From an uncultured Sphingopyxis sp. (lineage in GTDB: Bacteria > Pseudomonadota > Alphaproteobacteria > Sphingomonadales > Sphingomonadaceae), in contig CAKZIN010000030.1 of assembly GCA_936933955.1 (NCBI GenBank), forward strand, positions 1-60,580: a stretch of 60,580 bases of DNA, in the 5' to 3' direction. Each line of letters begins with the position of its first letter. Within the stretch, counting starts at the first letter, position 1. Of this stretch, positions 8,727 through 16,089 are shown in pieces. The notes under the pieces are model-generated. The model did not search any database, had not been told where the DNA came from, and worked only from the letters and a program-made list of their open reading frames with translations. Both the position numbers and the translations under genes were made by a program.

Positions 8727-9200
8727 CTACAGCCAGCGGCGGACGCGGCGCCGATAGTCGGCGTAGCGTTCGCCGAGGGTGCGGCGGAGGTAGCGCTCTT
8801 CGGCGACGATGACGGTGCGGTCGATGATCGCCGCCGCCAAAATTGCGCCAACCGCCACCCAGATGCTGCCGAACCACGCCGCGATGGCGAGCGAGACGAG
8901 GAGCATGCCGAGGTACATTGGGTTGCGCGTAAAGCGGTAGGGGCCTTCCTCGACCATCGCGCGCGTCGGCGTCCATGGCTCTGGATTCTCGCCCAACCGA
9001 CGAAACCCCAGCAACGACGCGCCGTTCAGCCAAAGTCCGGCGAGGCCGAGTGGCAGCGCGGCGTAGTGCCAGGTGCCGAGGTCGTCGCGCGCCCAGCCGG
9101 TCAGGCGGTGCGTCGCAAAACCGAGCAGCACGAACCCCGCGAACACCAACGGCGGGGGAAAGCGGACGTGCGGATGATCGCGCTCGGGAGGGTCGGCCAT
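8727..9200 (-). CDS. Isoprenylcysteine carboxyl methyltransferase-like membrane protein
   Basis: 157 residues with about four hydrophobic segments (LVFAGFVLLGFATHRL, WHYAALPLGLAGLWL, YLGMLLVSLAIAAWF and WVAVGAILAAAIIDRTV). Seen: VEEGPYRFTRNPMYLGMLL and the C-terminal EERYLRRTLGERYADYRRRVRRW match the core of the isoprenylcysteine methyltransferase/phospholipid methyltransferase superfamily, where the RNPMY and E-R-Y-Y motifs bind SAM. Known: bacterial members rarely have a proven substrate. Convergent with gcvPB. The start gives a charged, cytosolic N terminus. Confidence 0.75.
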   Translation of the reverse strand: MADPPERDHPHVRFPPPLVFAGFVLLGFATHRLTGWARDDLGTWHYAALPLGLAGLWLNGASLLGFRRLGENPEPWTPTRAMVEEGPYRFTRNPMYLGMLLVSLAIAAWFGSIWVAVGAILAAAIIDRTVIVAEERYLRRTLGERYADYRRRVRRWL

Positions 9201-9241
9201 GACGCGAGCCTAGCGACGGAGCGCGGGACCCGCCACTTGCT

Positions 9242-10021
9242 TCACCCGGATTTGGTCATGACATAGACGCCGACCGCGATGACGGCGGCTGCGAACAGCC
9301 GTTCGAGGAGGGCCTTGCGCCCCGCCATGACGCGACCGAGCGCGATGCCGCCGGCCGCTCCCGCGAGGCCGCCTACCACCAGCAGGCCGGTCAGCGGCCA
9401 GTCGACCAGCCCCGATAGCGCGTAGGAGAGTGCGGTGGTGAGGCCGAGTGCGCCGACCACCACCAGCGAACTTCCCACCGCGTTGCGCATCGGCATGGCG
9501 GTGGCGAACAGCAGGCCGGGGACGATCAGAAACCCGCCGCCGATCCCGAAGAACCCCGCGGCGAGGCCGACGACGAAGCCGGTCGGGATCAGCCGGGGCA
9601 GCAGCGCCCGGGCGGTGTCGCGGGTGAGCGTCACCTCCCGCCCCTCCGCGTCCTTGCGCCCACGCAGCATGAGGATGCCGACGCCGATCATCAGCGCGCC
9701 GAACAGCATCAGCAGCCGCTGGCCGTCGAACGCCTTGCCAAGCTCCGCGCCCAGCGCTGCGCCGATCACTCCGGCGGCGGCGAAGACCAGCGCCGAGCGC
9801 CAGCGCACCGTTCCGGCACGGGCGTGTCCCGCCAGCCCTGAGAGCGCGTTGACCCCGACCGCGACCGCTGCGGTGCCGATCGCCGCGTGCGGGGAGGCGA
9901 CCCCGACGACGTAGACCAGCAGCGGCACGGCGAGGATCGAGCCTCCCCCGCCGACGAGGCCGAGGATGCCGCCGATCAGCGCGCCCGAAAGCAGCGCGGC
10001 GGCGATGGTCGAGGGGTCCAC
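9242..10021 (-). CDS. TauE/SafE family sulfite/sulfur-compound exporter
   Basis: 259 residues from a GTG start, mostly hydrophobic with about eight membrane segments. Seen: the N-terminal LLSGALIGGILGLVGGGGS and the repeat near residue 150, VVGLAAGFFGIGGGFLIVPGL, are the two signature glycine-rich blocks of the TSUP (TauE/SafE) family. Known: members export or import sulfite, sulfoacetate or thiosulfate. Its neighbour 8 bases upstream on the same strand is a broken rhodanese/DUF2892 gene. In other proteobacteria rhodanese, DUF2892, persulfide-dioxygenase-like MBL and TSUP genes cluster for sulfide/persulfide handling, which suggests the same past role here. Confidence 0.88.
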   Translation of the reverse strand: MDPSTIAAALLSGALIGGILGLVGGGGSILAVPLLVYVVGVASPHAAIGTAAVAVGVNALSGLAGHARAGTVRWRSALVFAAAGVIGAALGAELGKAFDGQRLLMLFGALMIGVGILMLRGRKDAEGREVTLTRDTARALLPRLIPTGFVVGLAAGFFGIGGGFLIVPGLLFATAMPMRNAVGSSLVVVGALGLTTALSYALSGLVDWPLTGLLVVGGLAGAAGGIALGRVMAGRKALLERLFAAAVIAVGVYVMTKSG

Positions 10022-10029
10022 GCCTTAAC

Positions 10030-10325
10030 TCAGGCCGCCAGCGCGGCGCGGTTCCACGGCATCTGCCGCAACAAAATCGCCATGCCGCACCAGCCGGTCG
10101 CTCCGGCAAAGGTGAGGCCGGCGCCCACGAAACCCGACAGCAGCGCGAAACGCGGATCGACCGTCAGCGCGAGCAGCACGCCGAGCAGGATCAGGCTCCC
10201 GGCGACAAGGTGCACCTGGCGGATGATCTCGATCGGCTGGCTCGCGTCCTTGTGGGTGGCGAGGCCCGCCTTGCGCCAAGCGTCGAGCCCGCCTTCGAGC
10301 ATGTAGCAATCCGCCTGCGCCGCCG
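10030..10325 (-). pseudogene. Rhodanese/DUF2892 protein, 5' truncated
   Basis: On the minus strand the frame ends at 10030. It encodes the end of a rhodanese domain (ADCYMLEGGLDAWRKAGL) followed by two membrane helices typical of DUF2892 (HLVAGSLILLGVLLAL and FVGAGLTFAGATGWCGMAILL). The rhodanese active-site cysteine loop, which should lie some 25 residues upstream of LEGGLDAW, is absent. Going upstream, the recognisable sequence stops near 10325, where antisense of the neighbouring MBL fragment begins. The first in-frame ATG (10302) leaves only about 90 residues. Inference: the 5' half was lost in the deletion that also beheaded the MBL gene. The membrane domain could still be expressed. Confidence 0.75.
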
Positions 10326-10890
10326 CGCCGCGCAGCGCGTGAAGCTCGACGGTTCGGACTTCGACCGGCTGCTCGCCGATGGGGAGACGCTGGCGATGGG
10401 CGAGCTCGAGTTTCGCGTCATGCACGTCCCCGGCCACACCCCGGCGGACGTCGCCTATGTCGTCGGCGACGTCGCGTTCGTCGGCGATACGCTGTTCATG
10501 CCCGACTATGGCACCGCGCGCGCGGACTTTCCCGGCGGCGATGCGCGCACGCTCTATCGCTCGATCCGTCGGGTGCTCGAGTTGCCGGCGGAGACGCGGC
10601 TGTTCATGTGCCACGACTACAAGGCGCCCGGCCGCGACGACTATCGCTGGGAGACCACCGTCGCCGAACAGCGCGCGAAGTCGGTGCATGTCCACGACGG
10701 CGTCAGCGAGGACGAGTTCGTCGCCATGCGCGAGGCGCGCGACGCGACGCTAGCGGTGCCGAAGCTGCTGCTCCCGTCGATCCAGGTCAACATTCGCGCG
10801 GGCCGCTTTCCGCCCGCCGAAGCCAACGGCGTCCACTACCTCCGCGTGCCCGTCAAAATGCGCGCGAATGTGGCGGAGGCAATGTCGTAA
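10326..10890 (+). pseudogene. MBL-fold (persulfide-dioxygenase/Blh-like) hydrolase, 5' truncated
   Basis: From about residue LDGSDFDRLLADGE the frame matches the second half of ETHE1/Blh-type metallo-beta-lactamase-fold proteins: MHVPGHTPADVAYVVGD (metal His), FVGDTLFMPDYGTARADFPGG (bridging Asp), FMCHDYKAPGRDDYRWETTV and the C-terminal LPSIQVNIRAGRFPPAE. The first half, including the HxHxDH metal-binding motif, is missing; the frame upstream is only antisense of the rhodanese fragment. A GTG at 10339 could start a 183-residue remnant, but it lacks the first metal site, so the enzyme should be inactive. The deletion joint lies in a GC-rich stretch at about 10313-10338. Confidence 0.78.
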
Positions 10891-10934
10891 CGCGCCCGTA
10901 ACGATGGCGGGATAGATGGATTTTTGGTGTGAAC

Positions 10935-11834
10935 TTAGCCTGAACTTCCAGCCCGTCCGCGCTCCCGCCAGAGGATCAGCAGACCGCTCAAAATGATCAG
11001 CGGCGCGCCCAACAGCGTGGTGCTGGCCGGGAGGGTGGCGAAGGTGATCCAGCCGAGTAGACTCGCCCACAGAAGCGAGCTGTAGTCCATCGGCAGCACC
11101 ACCGCGACCGGGGCCAGCCGCAGCGCCGACGTAAGCAGGATCTGCGCCACGCCCCCCGCCATCGCCATGGCGAGGAGCAGGCCAAATGTGCCCGCATCAT
11201 GCGCTCGCCCGAACAAGAGCATCGCAGGGGTGAGCGGGATCATCGAGAGGAGCGTGAACCAGAACACCGTGCGCGTGGCGGGCTCGGTCGCGCCCAGCTG
11301 GCGGATGAGGATGGTGACCGCTGCGGTCATCGCCGCGCCCGCCAGCGCGACTGCCGCGCCCCCCGCGTGCCCGGTGAGCGCCGCTCCGCTCGGGTCGACG
11401 AGGATGATCGTGCCGACAAGGCCCAGCGCGATCGCGCTCCACCGCCACGGCCCCACGCGCTCGCCCAGGAACAGCGTCGCGGCGAGCGTCGCGAACAGCG
11501 GCACGGTGAACCCGATCGCGGTCGCTTCCGCCAGCGGCAGCATCGCCATCCCCGCGAAATTGAGCGTCATCGCGATCAGCCCCACCACCATCCGCGATGC
11601 GTGGAGGCGGATGCGGTCGGTACGCAGGCTCGCCAGCCCGCCACCCAGCATCGCCCAACCGACGATCAGCGGCAGCGCGAACAGCTGCCGGTAGAAGACG
11701 GACTCGACCGCATGCACTCCCCGCGCCGCCGCGAGCTTCACGAGGGTGAACATCAGCGACAACGCCGCCGCCGCCCCCAACCGCAACAGGATCGCAAGCA
11801 GCGGCCGGTGCTGGACGTGAGGCGCGGCGGGCAT
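10935..11834 (-). CDS. EamA/DMT superfamily transporter
   Basis: 299 residues with about ten hydrophobic helices in two repeats (first about residues 15-140, second about 150-290). Seen: the pattern of YRQLFALPLIVGWAML, LAEATAIGFTVPLFATLAATLFLGERV and the second-repeat LLWASLLGWITFATLPASTTLLGAPLIILSGL is typical of EamA proteins (RhaT/YdcZ-like drug/metabolite transporters). Substrate unknown. The start sits after a basic MPAAPHVQHRP segment. The region between this gene and the next one upstream on the same strand (11835-12012) holds no feature I can name. Confidence 0.85.
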   Translation of the reverse strand: MPAAPHVQHRPLLAILLRLGAAAALSLMFTLVKLAAARGVHAVESVFYRQLFALPLIVGWAMLGGGLASLRTDRIRLHASRMVVGLIAMTLNFAGMAMLPLAEATAIGFTVPLFATLAATLFLGERVGPWRWSAIALGLVGTIILVDPSGAALTGHAGGAAVALAGAAMTAAVTILIRQLGATEPATRTVFWFTLLSMIPLTPAMLLFGRAHDAGTFGLLLAMAMAGGVAQILLTSALRLAPVAVVLPMDYSSLLWASLLGWITFATLPASTTLLGAPLIILSGLLILWRERGRAGSSG

Positions 11835-12012
11835 ACGCGGCGCTGTGGACGATGCACCGCTTGCCGTCGAGCGGGGAGCGGTCTTAGGCGCGCCCTCGAT
11901 ATGTTACGGCGAAGGCGGCAGCGTTGCCGGGCGGGGGGCCCTCCCCCACGCGTGTGACGACATCGATCACCGACCGGTGCTCCGGTCCGCGCCGAAAAAC
12001 CGGTGGGACCAG

Positions 12013-12843
12013 TTACTCCGGCTTGACGAACAGCAGCGTCATGCGGTCGCTCTCGCCGATCGCGCGCCAGCGGTTGCGTTCGCCGTCGTCGGCGGCGCCG
12101 CGAAGCACCGGGGGGAGCGTCCATACGCCGCGCGGATGGTCGGCGGTGTCGCGGGGGTTGGCGTTGACCTCGCTCTCGGCGACCAGGCGGAAGCCCGCCG
12201 CCTGCGCCAGCCGCACCACGGTCGAGCGCTTGACGTAGCCGCTGGTGCGCTCCTGCTCGGTGGGGCGGCTTTCGGGCAGGCGATGGTCGACCACGCCGAA
12301 CCGCCCGCCCGGTTTGAGCATGGTGTAGGCTTGGGCGAAGGCATCGGCGGTCGCGCCCTCGCCGCGCATCAGGAAATTATGGACGTTGCGAAAGGTCAGC
12401 ACGACATCGGCGCTGCTAGGCGCGACCCCGGGGTTGGCGCTGCCGGCGGCGCGCGGAAACTCGGCGTAGGCGACGTGGCCCGGGTTGCCGAGCGCCTCGC
12501 CCGCGCGACGGGCTCCGGCAAGGCCCGCTCCCCAGGCGCCCGCCGCGGTATACCGTCCGCCGCGCGAGGTGAGGGGGATCAGGATTTCGCTATACCAGCC
12601 GCCGCCCGGGACCAGCTCCACGACGTGGTCGGTCGGTCGAACGCCAAAGAAAGCGAGCGTCTCGACCGGATGGCGCCACATGTCGCGCTCGCGGTTGGCG
12701 GCGCTGCGGGTGGGCGCGGCGACCGCCGACGCGATCGCGGCGCGCTCGACGGTGCTGAGCGTCGCGGGACGCGCCGCACCCCCTTCGACCGGCGCACATG
12801 CGCCGAGGGCGAGGGCGGTGGTGGCCATGATCAGCACGCGCAT
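12013..12843 (-). CDS. Methyltransferase-like protein with lipoprotein signal
   Basis: 276 residues. Seen: MRVLIMATTALALGAC at the N terminus is a signal peptide with a lipobox (Cys16). The rest looks like a class I SAM methyltransferase: DHVVELVPGGGWYSEIL (motif I region, about 77-93), ADVVLTFRNVHNFL (motif IV region) and AYTMLKPGGRFGVVDHR (post-motif IV), then a C-terminal part ending FVKPE. Known: secreted predicted methyltransferases of this kind (a COG4798-like family) are found in alphaproteobacteria without a clear function. Odd: SAM is not expected in the periplasm, so either it sits inside or it uses the fold for something else. Neighbours give no clear clue. Confidence 0.7.
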   Translation of the reverse strand: MRVLIMATTALALGACAPVEGGAARPATLSTVERAAIASAVAAPTRSAANRERDMWRHPVETLAFFGVRPTDHVVELVPGGGWYSEILIPLTSRGGRYTAAGAWGAGLAGARRAGEALGNPGHVAYAEFPRAAGSANPGVAPSSADVVLTFRNVHNFLMRGEGATADAFAQAYTMLKPGGRFGVVDHRLPESRPTEQERTSGYVKRSTVVRLAQAAGFRLVAESEVNANPRDTADHPRGVWTLPPVLRGAADDGERNRWRAIGESDRMTLLFVKPE

Positions 12844-12949
12844 CGGGTTATCCTGGATCGTTGAACTTCAGCCATCAGTGCGGCGGCAGGCCCAGCGATG
12901 CAAGCGAGCTCACTTTGCCATCGCGCGAACGTCGCCCTAGGATGCGGCG

Positions 12950-13144
12950 ATGGGCATCACGCATCCAGCCTGGGCGGCCGCGATTGGCGGTGCGGCGCTG
13001 ACGATCGTCGCGACTATCATGGACCGGCGCAGAGGGCGGCGGCAGCGGCTCGACAATGTCGGCTTCATGCCGTGGGCAGGGCTGGCGCTGCTGGGAATCG
13101 GCGTCGCACTCTACGGCGCGGCGTTCGCGATCAGGGGGATGTGA
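12950..13144 (+). CDS. Small membrane protein, unknown
   Basis: 64 residues, two hydrophobic segments (about 7-22 WAAAIGGAALTIVATI and 39-61 FMPWAGLALLGIGVALYGAAF) around a very basic loop (DRRRGRRQRL). I recognise no family. Coding is supported by its length without stops in a tight gap, plausible start, and a stop (TGA 13142-13144) that abuts the VanX-like gene, suggesting a two-gene unit. Could be a small subunit or an orphan. Confidence 0.55.
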   Translation: MGITHPAWAAAIGGAALTIVATIMDRRRGRRQRLDNVGFMPWAGLALLGIGVALYGAAFAIRGM

Positions 13145-13146
13145 CG

Positions 13147-13815
13147 ATGTTGCTCGACCGGCGGATGTTTCTGGCGTCGAGCCTTGCGCTCGCAGGGTGC
13201 GCGATGGCGCCCCGGGCGAGGGTCGCGGCGATTACGATGCCGGTGGACCCCGCCGCCACCGCAGCGCCCGACCTGGTGGAGCTGGCGCGAGCGGTCCCAG
13301 GGCTGCGCTTCGACGTGCGCTACGCCACCGCCAACAACTTCATGCGCCGCCAGCTCTACCCGACGGGGGCGCGGCTGATGGCGCAGCGTCCCGTCGCGGC
13401 CGCGCTCGCGCAGGCGCAGGTGGCGGCGGAGCGCGACGGCTACGGCCTGCTCGTGTTCGACGCCTATCGCCCGTGGCGCGTCACCAAGATGATGTGGGAC
13501 GAGACGCCCGAAAGCGAGCGCGAGTTCGTTGCCAATCCGGCCACCGGATCGCGTCACAATCGCGGCTGCGCGATCGACGTGTCGCTCCATCGTGGCGGGG
13601 TGGAGGTGGCGATGCCCAGCCCCTACGATGATTTCACGCAGGCCGCCTATCGCAACTTCACCGGCGGCACCGAGCAGCAGCGCGCCGAGCGGGCTCGGCT
13701 CGAGCGCTACATGACCGACGCTGGCTTCGTCGGGCTCGCCAACGAATGGTGGCACTTCGATTGGGCCGGCTGGCGGCAGTATCCGATCCTCGACGTGCCG
13801 CTGCGAGGGAGTTGA
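13147..13815 (+). CDS. VanX-like D-Ala-D-Ala dipeptidase, predicted lipoprotein
   Basis: 222 residues (ATG 13147; GTG 13141 also possible). Known: M15D peptidases (VanX/DdpX) cleave D-Ala-D-Ala dipeptide with a zinc ion. Seen: zinc ligands H137 and D144 in SRHNRGCAIDVSL and H203 with catalytic E200 in NEWWHFD; DAYRPWRVTKMMW is the Arg-containing motif of the family. The N terminus FLASSLALAGC is a signal with a lipobox (Cys18), so it should work at the outer membrane or in the periplasm, as in DdpX. There are no vanH/vanA genes nearby, so a role in glycopeptide resistance is not suggested; recycling or use of wall D-Ala-D-Ala is more likely. Confidence 0.88.
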   Translation: MLLDRRMFLASSLALAGCAMAPRARVAAITMPVDPAATAAPDLVELARAVPGLRFDVRYATANNFMRRQLYPTGARLMAQRPVAAALAQAQVAAERDGYGLLVFDAYRPWRVTKMMWDETPESEREFVANPATGSRHNRGCAIDVSLHRGGVEVAMPSPYDDFTQAAYRNFTGGTEQQRAERARLERYMTDAGFVGLANEWWHFDWAGWRQYPILDVPLRGS

Positions 13816-13852
13816 GGTGCGGGGCGACCCCGCCCTGTGCTAGGCTGAGCGC

Positions 13853-14347
13853 ATGGCCACCACGCACCCCCAGCGCCCCGCCGACGCCCATGAACACGCC
13901 GCCGCGATGCGCGAGCGCAAGCGCGCCGAAGCTGAGGCGGTCGGGGTCGACGCGGCCTACATCGCGACGCTGGTCGACAGCTTCTACGCGCGCATTCGCG
14001 ACGATGCCGTGCTTGGCCCGATCTTTGCGGAGCGCATCCACGACTGGCCCGTGCACCTTGAGCAGATGAAGCGCTTCTGGCGCTCGATCCTGCACAACAG
14101 CGGGGAATTCACCGGCAGCCCGATGCGCAAGCACATCGCGATTCCCAGGCTAGACGCATCGCACTTCGCGCACTGGCTCGAGCTCTTCTACGCGACGCTG
14201 CGCGACATCGAACCCGATGCCCGCGCGAGCGAGCTGGTGGCGGGGCGGGCGAGGGCGATTGCCGACAGCCTGCTGACCGGCATCGCCATTCAGCGCGAGG
14301 GGATCACCGGCGCGCGGGCAGGCGAGGGCCTGCCCCAGCTCGCCTAG
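13853..14347 (+). CDS. Group III truncated hemoglobin
   Basis: 164 residues. Seen: ATLVDSFYARIRDDAVLGPIF, WPVHLEQMKRFWRSIL and HFAHWLELFYATLRD are the characteristic blocks of group III truncated globins (helices B, E and F-G). The first 35 residues, rich in His and Arg, are an extension not needed for the fold. Known: these heme proteins bind O2, NO or CO; the true role is often unproven. Its stop codon shares CTAG with the convergent stop of cpaF, so the two genes touch at their ends. Confidence 0.88.
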   Translation: MATTHPQRPADAHEHAAAMRERKRAEAEAVGVDAAYIATLVDSFYARIRDDAVLGPIFAERIHDWPVHLEQMKRFWRSILHNSGEFTGSPMRKHIAIPRLDASHFAHWLELFYATLRDIEPDARASELVAGRARAIADSLLTGIAIQREGITGARAGEGLPQLA

Positions 14348-15861
14348 AGGCACGCCTCCAGGAACGGCTGGTCGAACCCGAACATGCGCGCCTTTTCAAG
14401 CGTGTAGGGACGCATCCCGAGCGCGCGGTATTCGCCGATGATGCGACCGTCCTTGTCCTCGTCGAGATATTCGAACTTGAACAGCTCCTGCGTGACGATG
14501 ACGTCGCCTTCCATGCCGATCACCTCGGTCACCGAAGTGACGCGGCGCGAACCGTCGCGCAGGCGCTTGATTTGGACGATCAGGTCGACCGAGTCCGCGA
14601 TCTGACGACTGATCGCTTCCTTCGGGATCTTGATGTCGCCCATCAGGATCATGTTCTCCATACGCCCCAGGCACTCACGCGGACTGTTGGCGTGGAGCGT
14701 ACACATCGACCCGTCGTGGCCGGTATTCATCGCGGCGAGCAGGTCGAAACATTCCTGCCCGCGGATTTCGCCGAGGATGATGCGGTCGGGGCGCATACGC
14801 AGCGCGTTCTTGACGAGGTCGCCAATGGTGATCGCGCCCTGACCTTCGAGGTTGGGCGGGCGCGTTTCGAGCGGCAGCCAGTGCGGCTGCTGCAGACGAA
14901 GCTCGGCCGCGTCCTCGATGGTGATGACGCGCTCGCCGGGGTCGATCATCTTGGACAGCGCGTTGAGCATCGTGGTCTTACCCGAGCCCGTGCCGCCCGA
15001 AATGACGATGTTCATGCGGCAAGCGCCCGCGATCTTAAGCGCGGTGCACATCTTGTTCGACATCGCGTTCCAGTCGCGCAGCATGTCGAGCGTGATCGGT
15101 TTCGCGGAAAACTTACGGATGGAGATGGCGGTGCCGCGCAGCGACAGCGGCGGCACGATGACGTTGACGCGGCTCCCGTCCTTTAGCCGCGCGTCGGCCA
15201 GCGGGGTGGTCTGATCGACGCGGCGACCGACCTGGTTCACGATCCGCTGCGCGATCTGGAAGAGATGCTCCTCGTCGCGGAAGACCACCCCGGAAAGCGT
15301 CAGCTTGCCCTTCTTTTCGATGTAGGTCTGGTCTGGGCCGTTGATCATGATGTCGCTGACGTCGGCATCGTTGAGCAGCTCCTCGAGCGGCCCAAACCCG
15401 AGGAGCTCGTCGACCAGCACCTTTTCGAGCGCGAACTGTTCGCGCCGGTTGAGCGTGATCTTGAGCTCCGCCAGCACCTCGAGGATGATCGGGCGGAATT
15501 CTTCGGTCAGCTCGTCCTTGCTGAGCGTCGCCGCGGCTTCGGGATCGACCCGTTCGAGCAGGCGCGGCAGCACCTGTTCCTTGATCTTGTGGACGCTCTG
15601 CTCGAACCCCTGCGGCGCGGCGAGGTCGCTGTGATCCGCCGACATGCGCTCGTTGAGGCGAGCCATCGCCTCTTCGGGAGAGTTGGGTCGCGCCGTCCCG
15701 GGGCTCGCGCTCTGCGCGGCCGCAGCGATCGCGGCGGGGTTGATCGGCGGGAACTGCCCGCCCCCCTCCTCGCGCACGGGACCCCCGCCCTGCATGGGGC
15801 GAGCCACGCCAAAGGCAGGGCGGTTGCCGCCAAGCCCCGGCTTGCGTCCGAATGCACTCAT
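14344..15861 (-). CDS. cpaF: CpaF/TadA-type secretion ATPase
   Basis: 505 residues from ATG 15861, chosen because GAGGA lies 10 bases upstream and MSAFGRK is a plausible start; the frame is open to 15996, with ATG 15882 also possible. Known: the hexameric ATPase of Flp/Tad pilus assembly. Seen: Walker A GGTGSGKTT (about 289-297), Asp box RVITIEDAAELRLQQPH, Walker B RPDRIILGEIRGQECFDLL and the His box MCTLHANSP. The first 80 residues are a Gly/Pro-rich disordered tail. No cpaE, tadB/C, pilin or secretin gene is adjacent; it stands alone, so its partners must be elsewhere. The 228 bases upstream are shared with a divergent Wzy-like gene. Confidence 0.92.
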   Translation of the reverse strand: MSAFGRKPGLGGNRPAFGVARPMQGGGPVREEGGGQFPPINPAAIAAAAQSASPGTARPNSPEEAMARLNERMSADHSDLAAPQGFEQSVHKIKEQVLPRLLERVDPEAAATLSKDELTEEFRPIILEVLAELKITLNRREQFALEKVLVDELLGFGPLEELLNDADVSDIMINGPDQTYIEKKGKLTLSGVVFRDEEHLFQIAQRIVNQVGRRVDQTTPLADARLKDGSRVNVIVPPLSLRGTAISIRKFSAKPITLDMLRDWNAMSNKMCTALKIAGACRMNIVISGGTGSGKTTMLNALSKMIDPGERVITIEDAAELRLQQPHWLPLETRPPNLEGQGAITIGDLVKNALRMRPDRIILGEIRGQECFDLLAAMNTGHDGSMCTLHANSPRECLGRMENMILMGDIKIPKEAISRQIADSVDLIVQIKRLRDGSRRVTSVTEVIGMEGDVIVTQELFKFEYLDEDKDGRIIGEYRALGMRPYTLEKARMFGFDQPFLEACL

Positions 15862-16050
15862 GACTGTCTGATCCTCGGTCATCGCGGCAAGACTGTGAGC
15901 GCTCGCCCAGCCGTGCAAATCGCACAACAGGGTGAAATTTGTCTTAAGTGCTGGCAGGGCCGCAGAGGCCTGGCTGACACGCCGGGACATAGGCATCCTG
16001 CGTTTCTCTGCCCGCTCCCGTTCTACCCCTCGGTGCTTGCCATCGCACGG

Positions 16051-16079
16051 TTGACGGGATTTTAACCCTACATTCGTAC
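16051..16079 (+). promoter_or_regulatory. Candidate promoter with a CtrA-like TTAA motif in the cpaF/wzy divergent region
   Basis: TTGACG at 16051-16056 with a poor -10 (TTCGTA at 16073-16078, spacing 16) could drive the membrane protein gene starting at 16090, but that leaves a very short leader. The same stretch contains TTAA at 16062-16065 followed 7 bases later by TTCG, an imperfect form of the TTAA-N7-TTAA box bound by the cell-cycle regulator CtrA in alphaproteobacteria. Weak evidence; nothing else recognised in 15862-16089. Confidence 0.22.
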
Positions 16080-16089
16080 CCGCTGGGTC

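Noticed and set aside
10210..10890. A 226-codon MBL-fold gene beginning at ATG 10210
   Set aside because: The first third of that frame is antisense of the rhodanese fragment and not MBL-like; the metal-binding N-terminal half is absent. Called as a truncated pseudogene from about 10326 instead.
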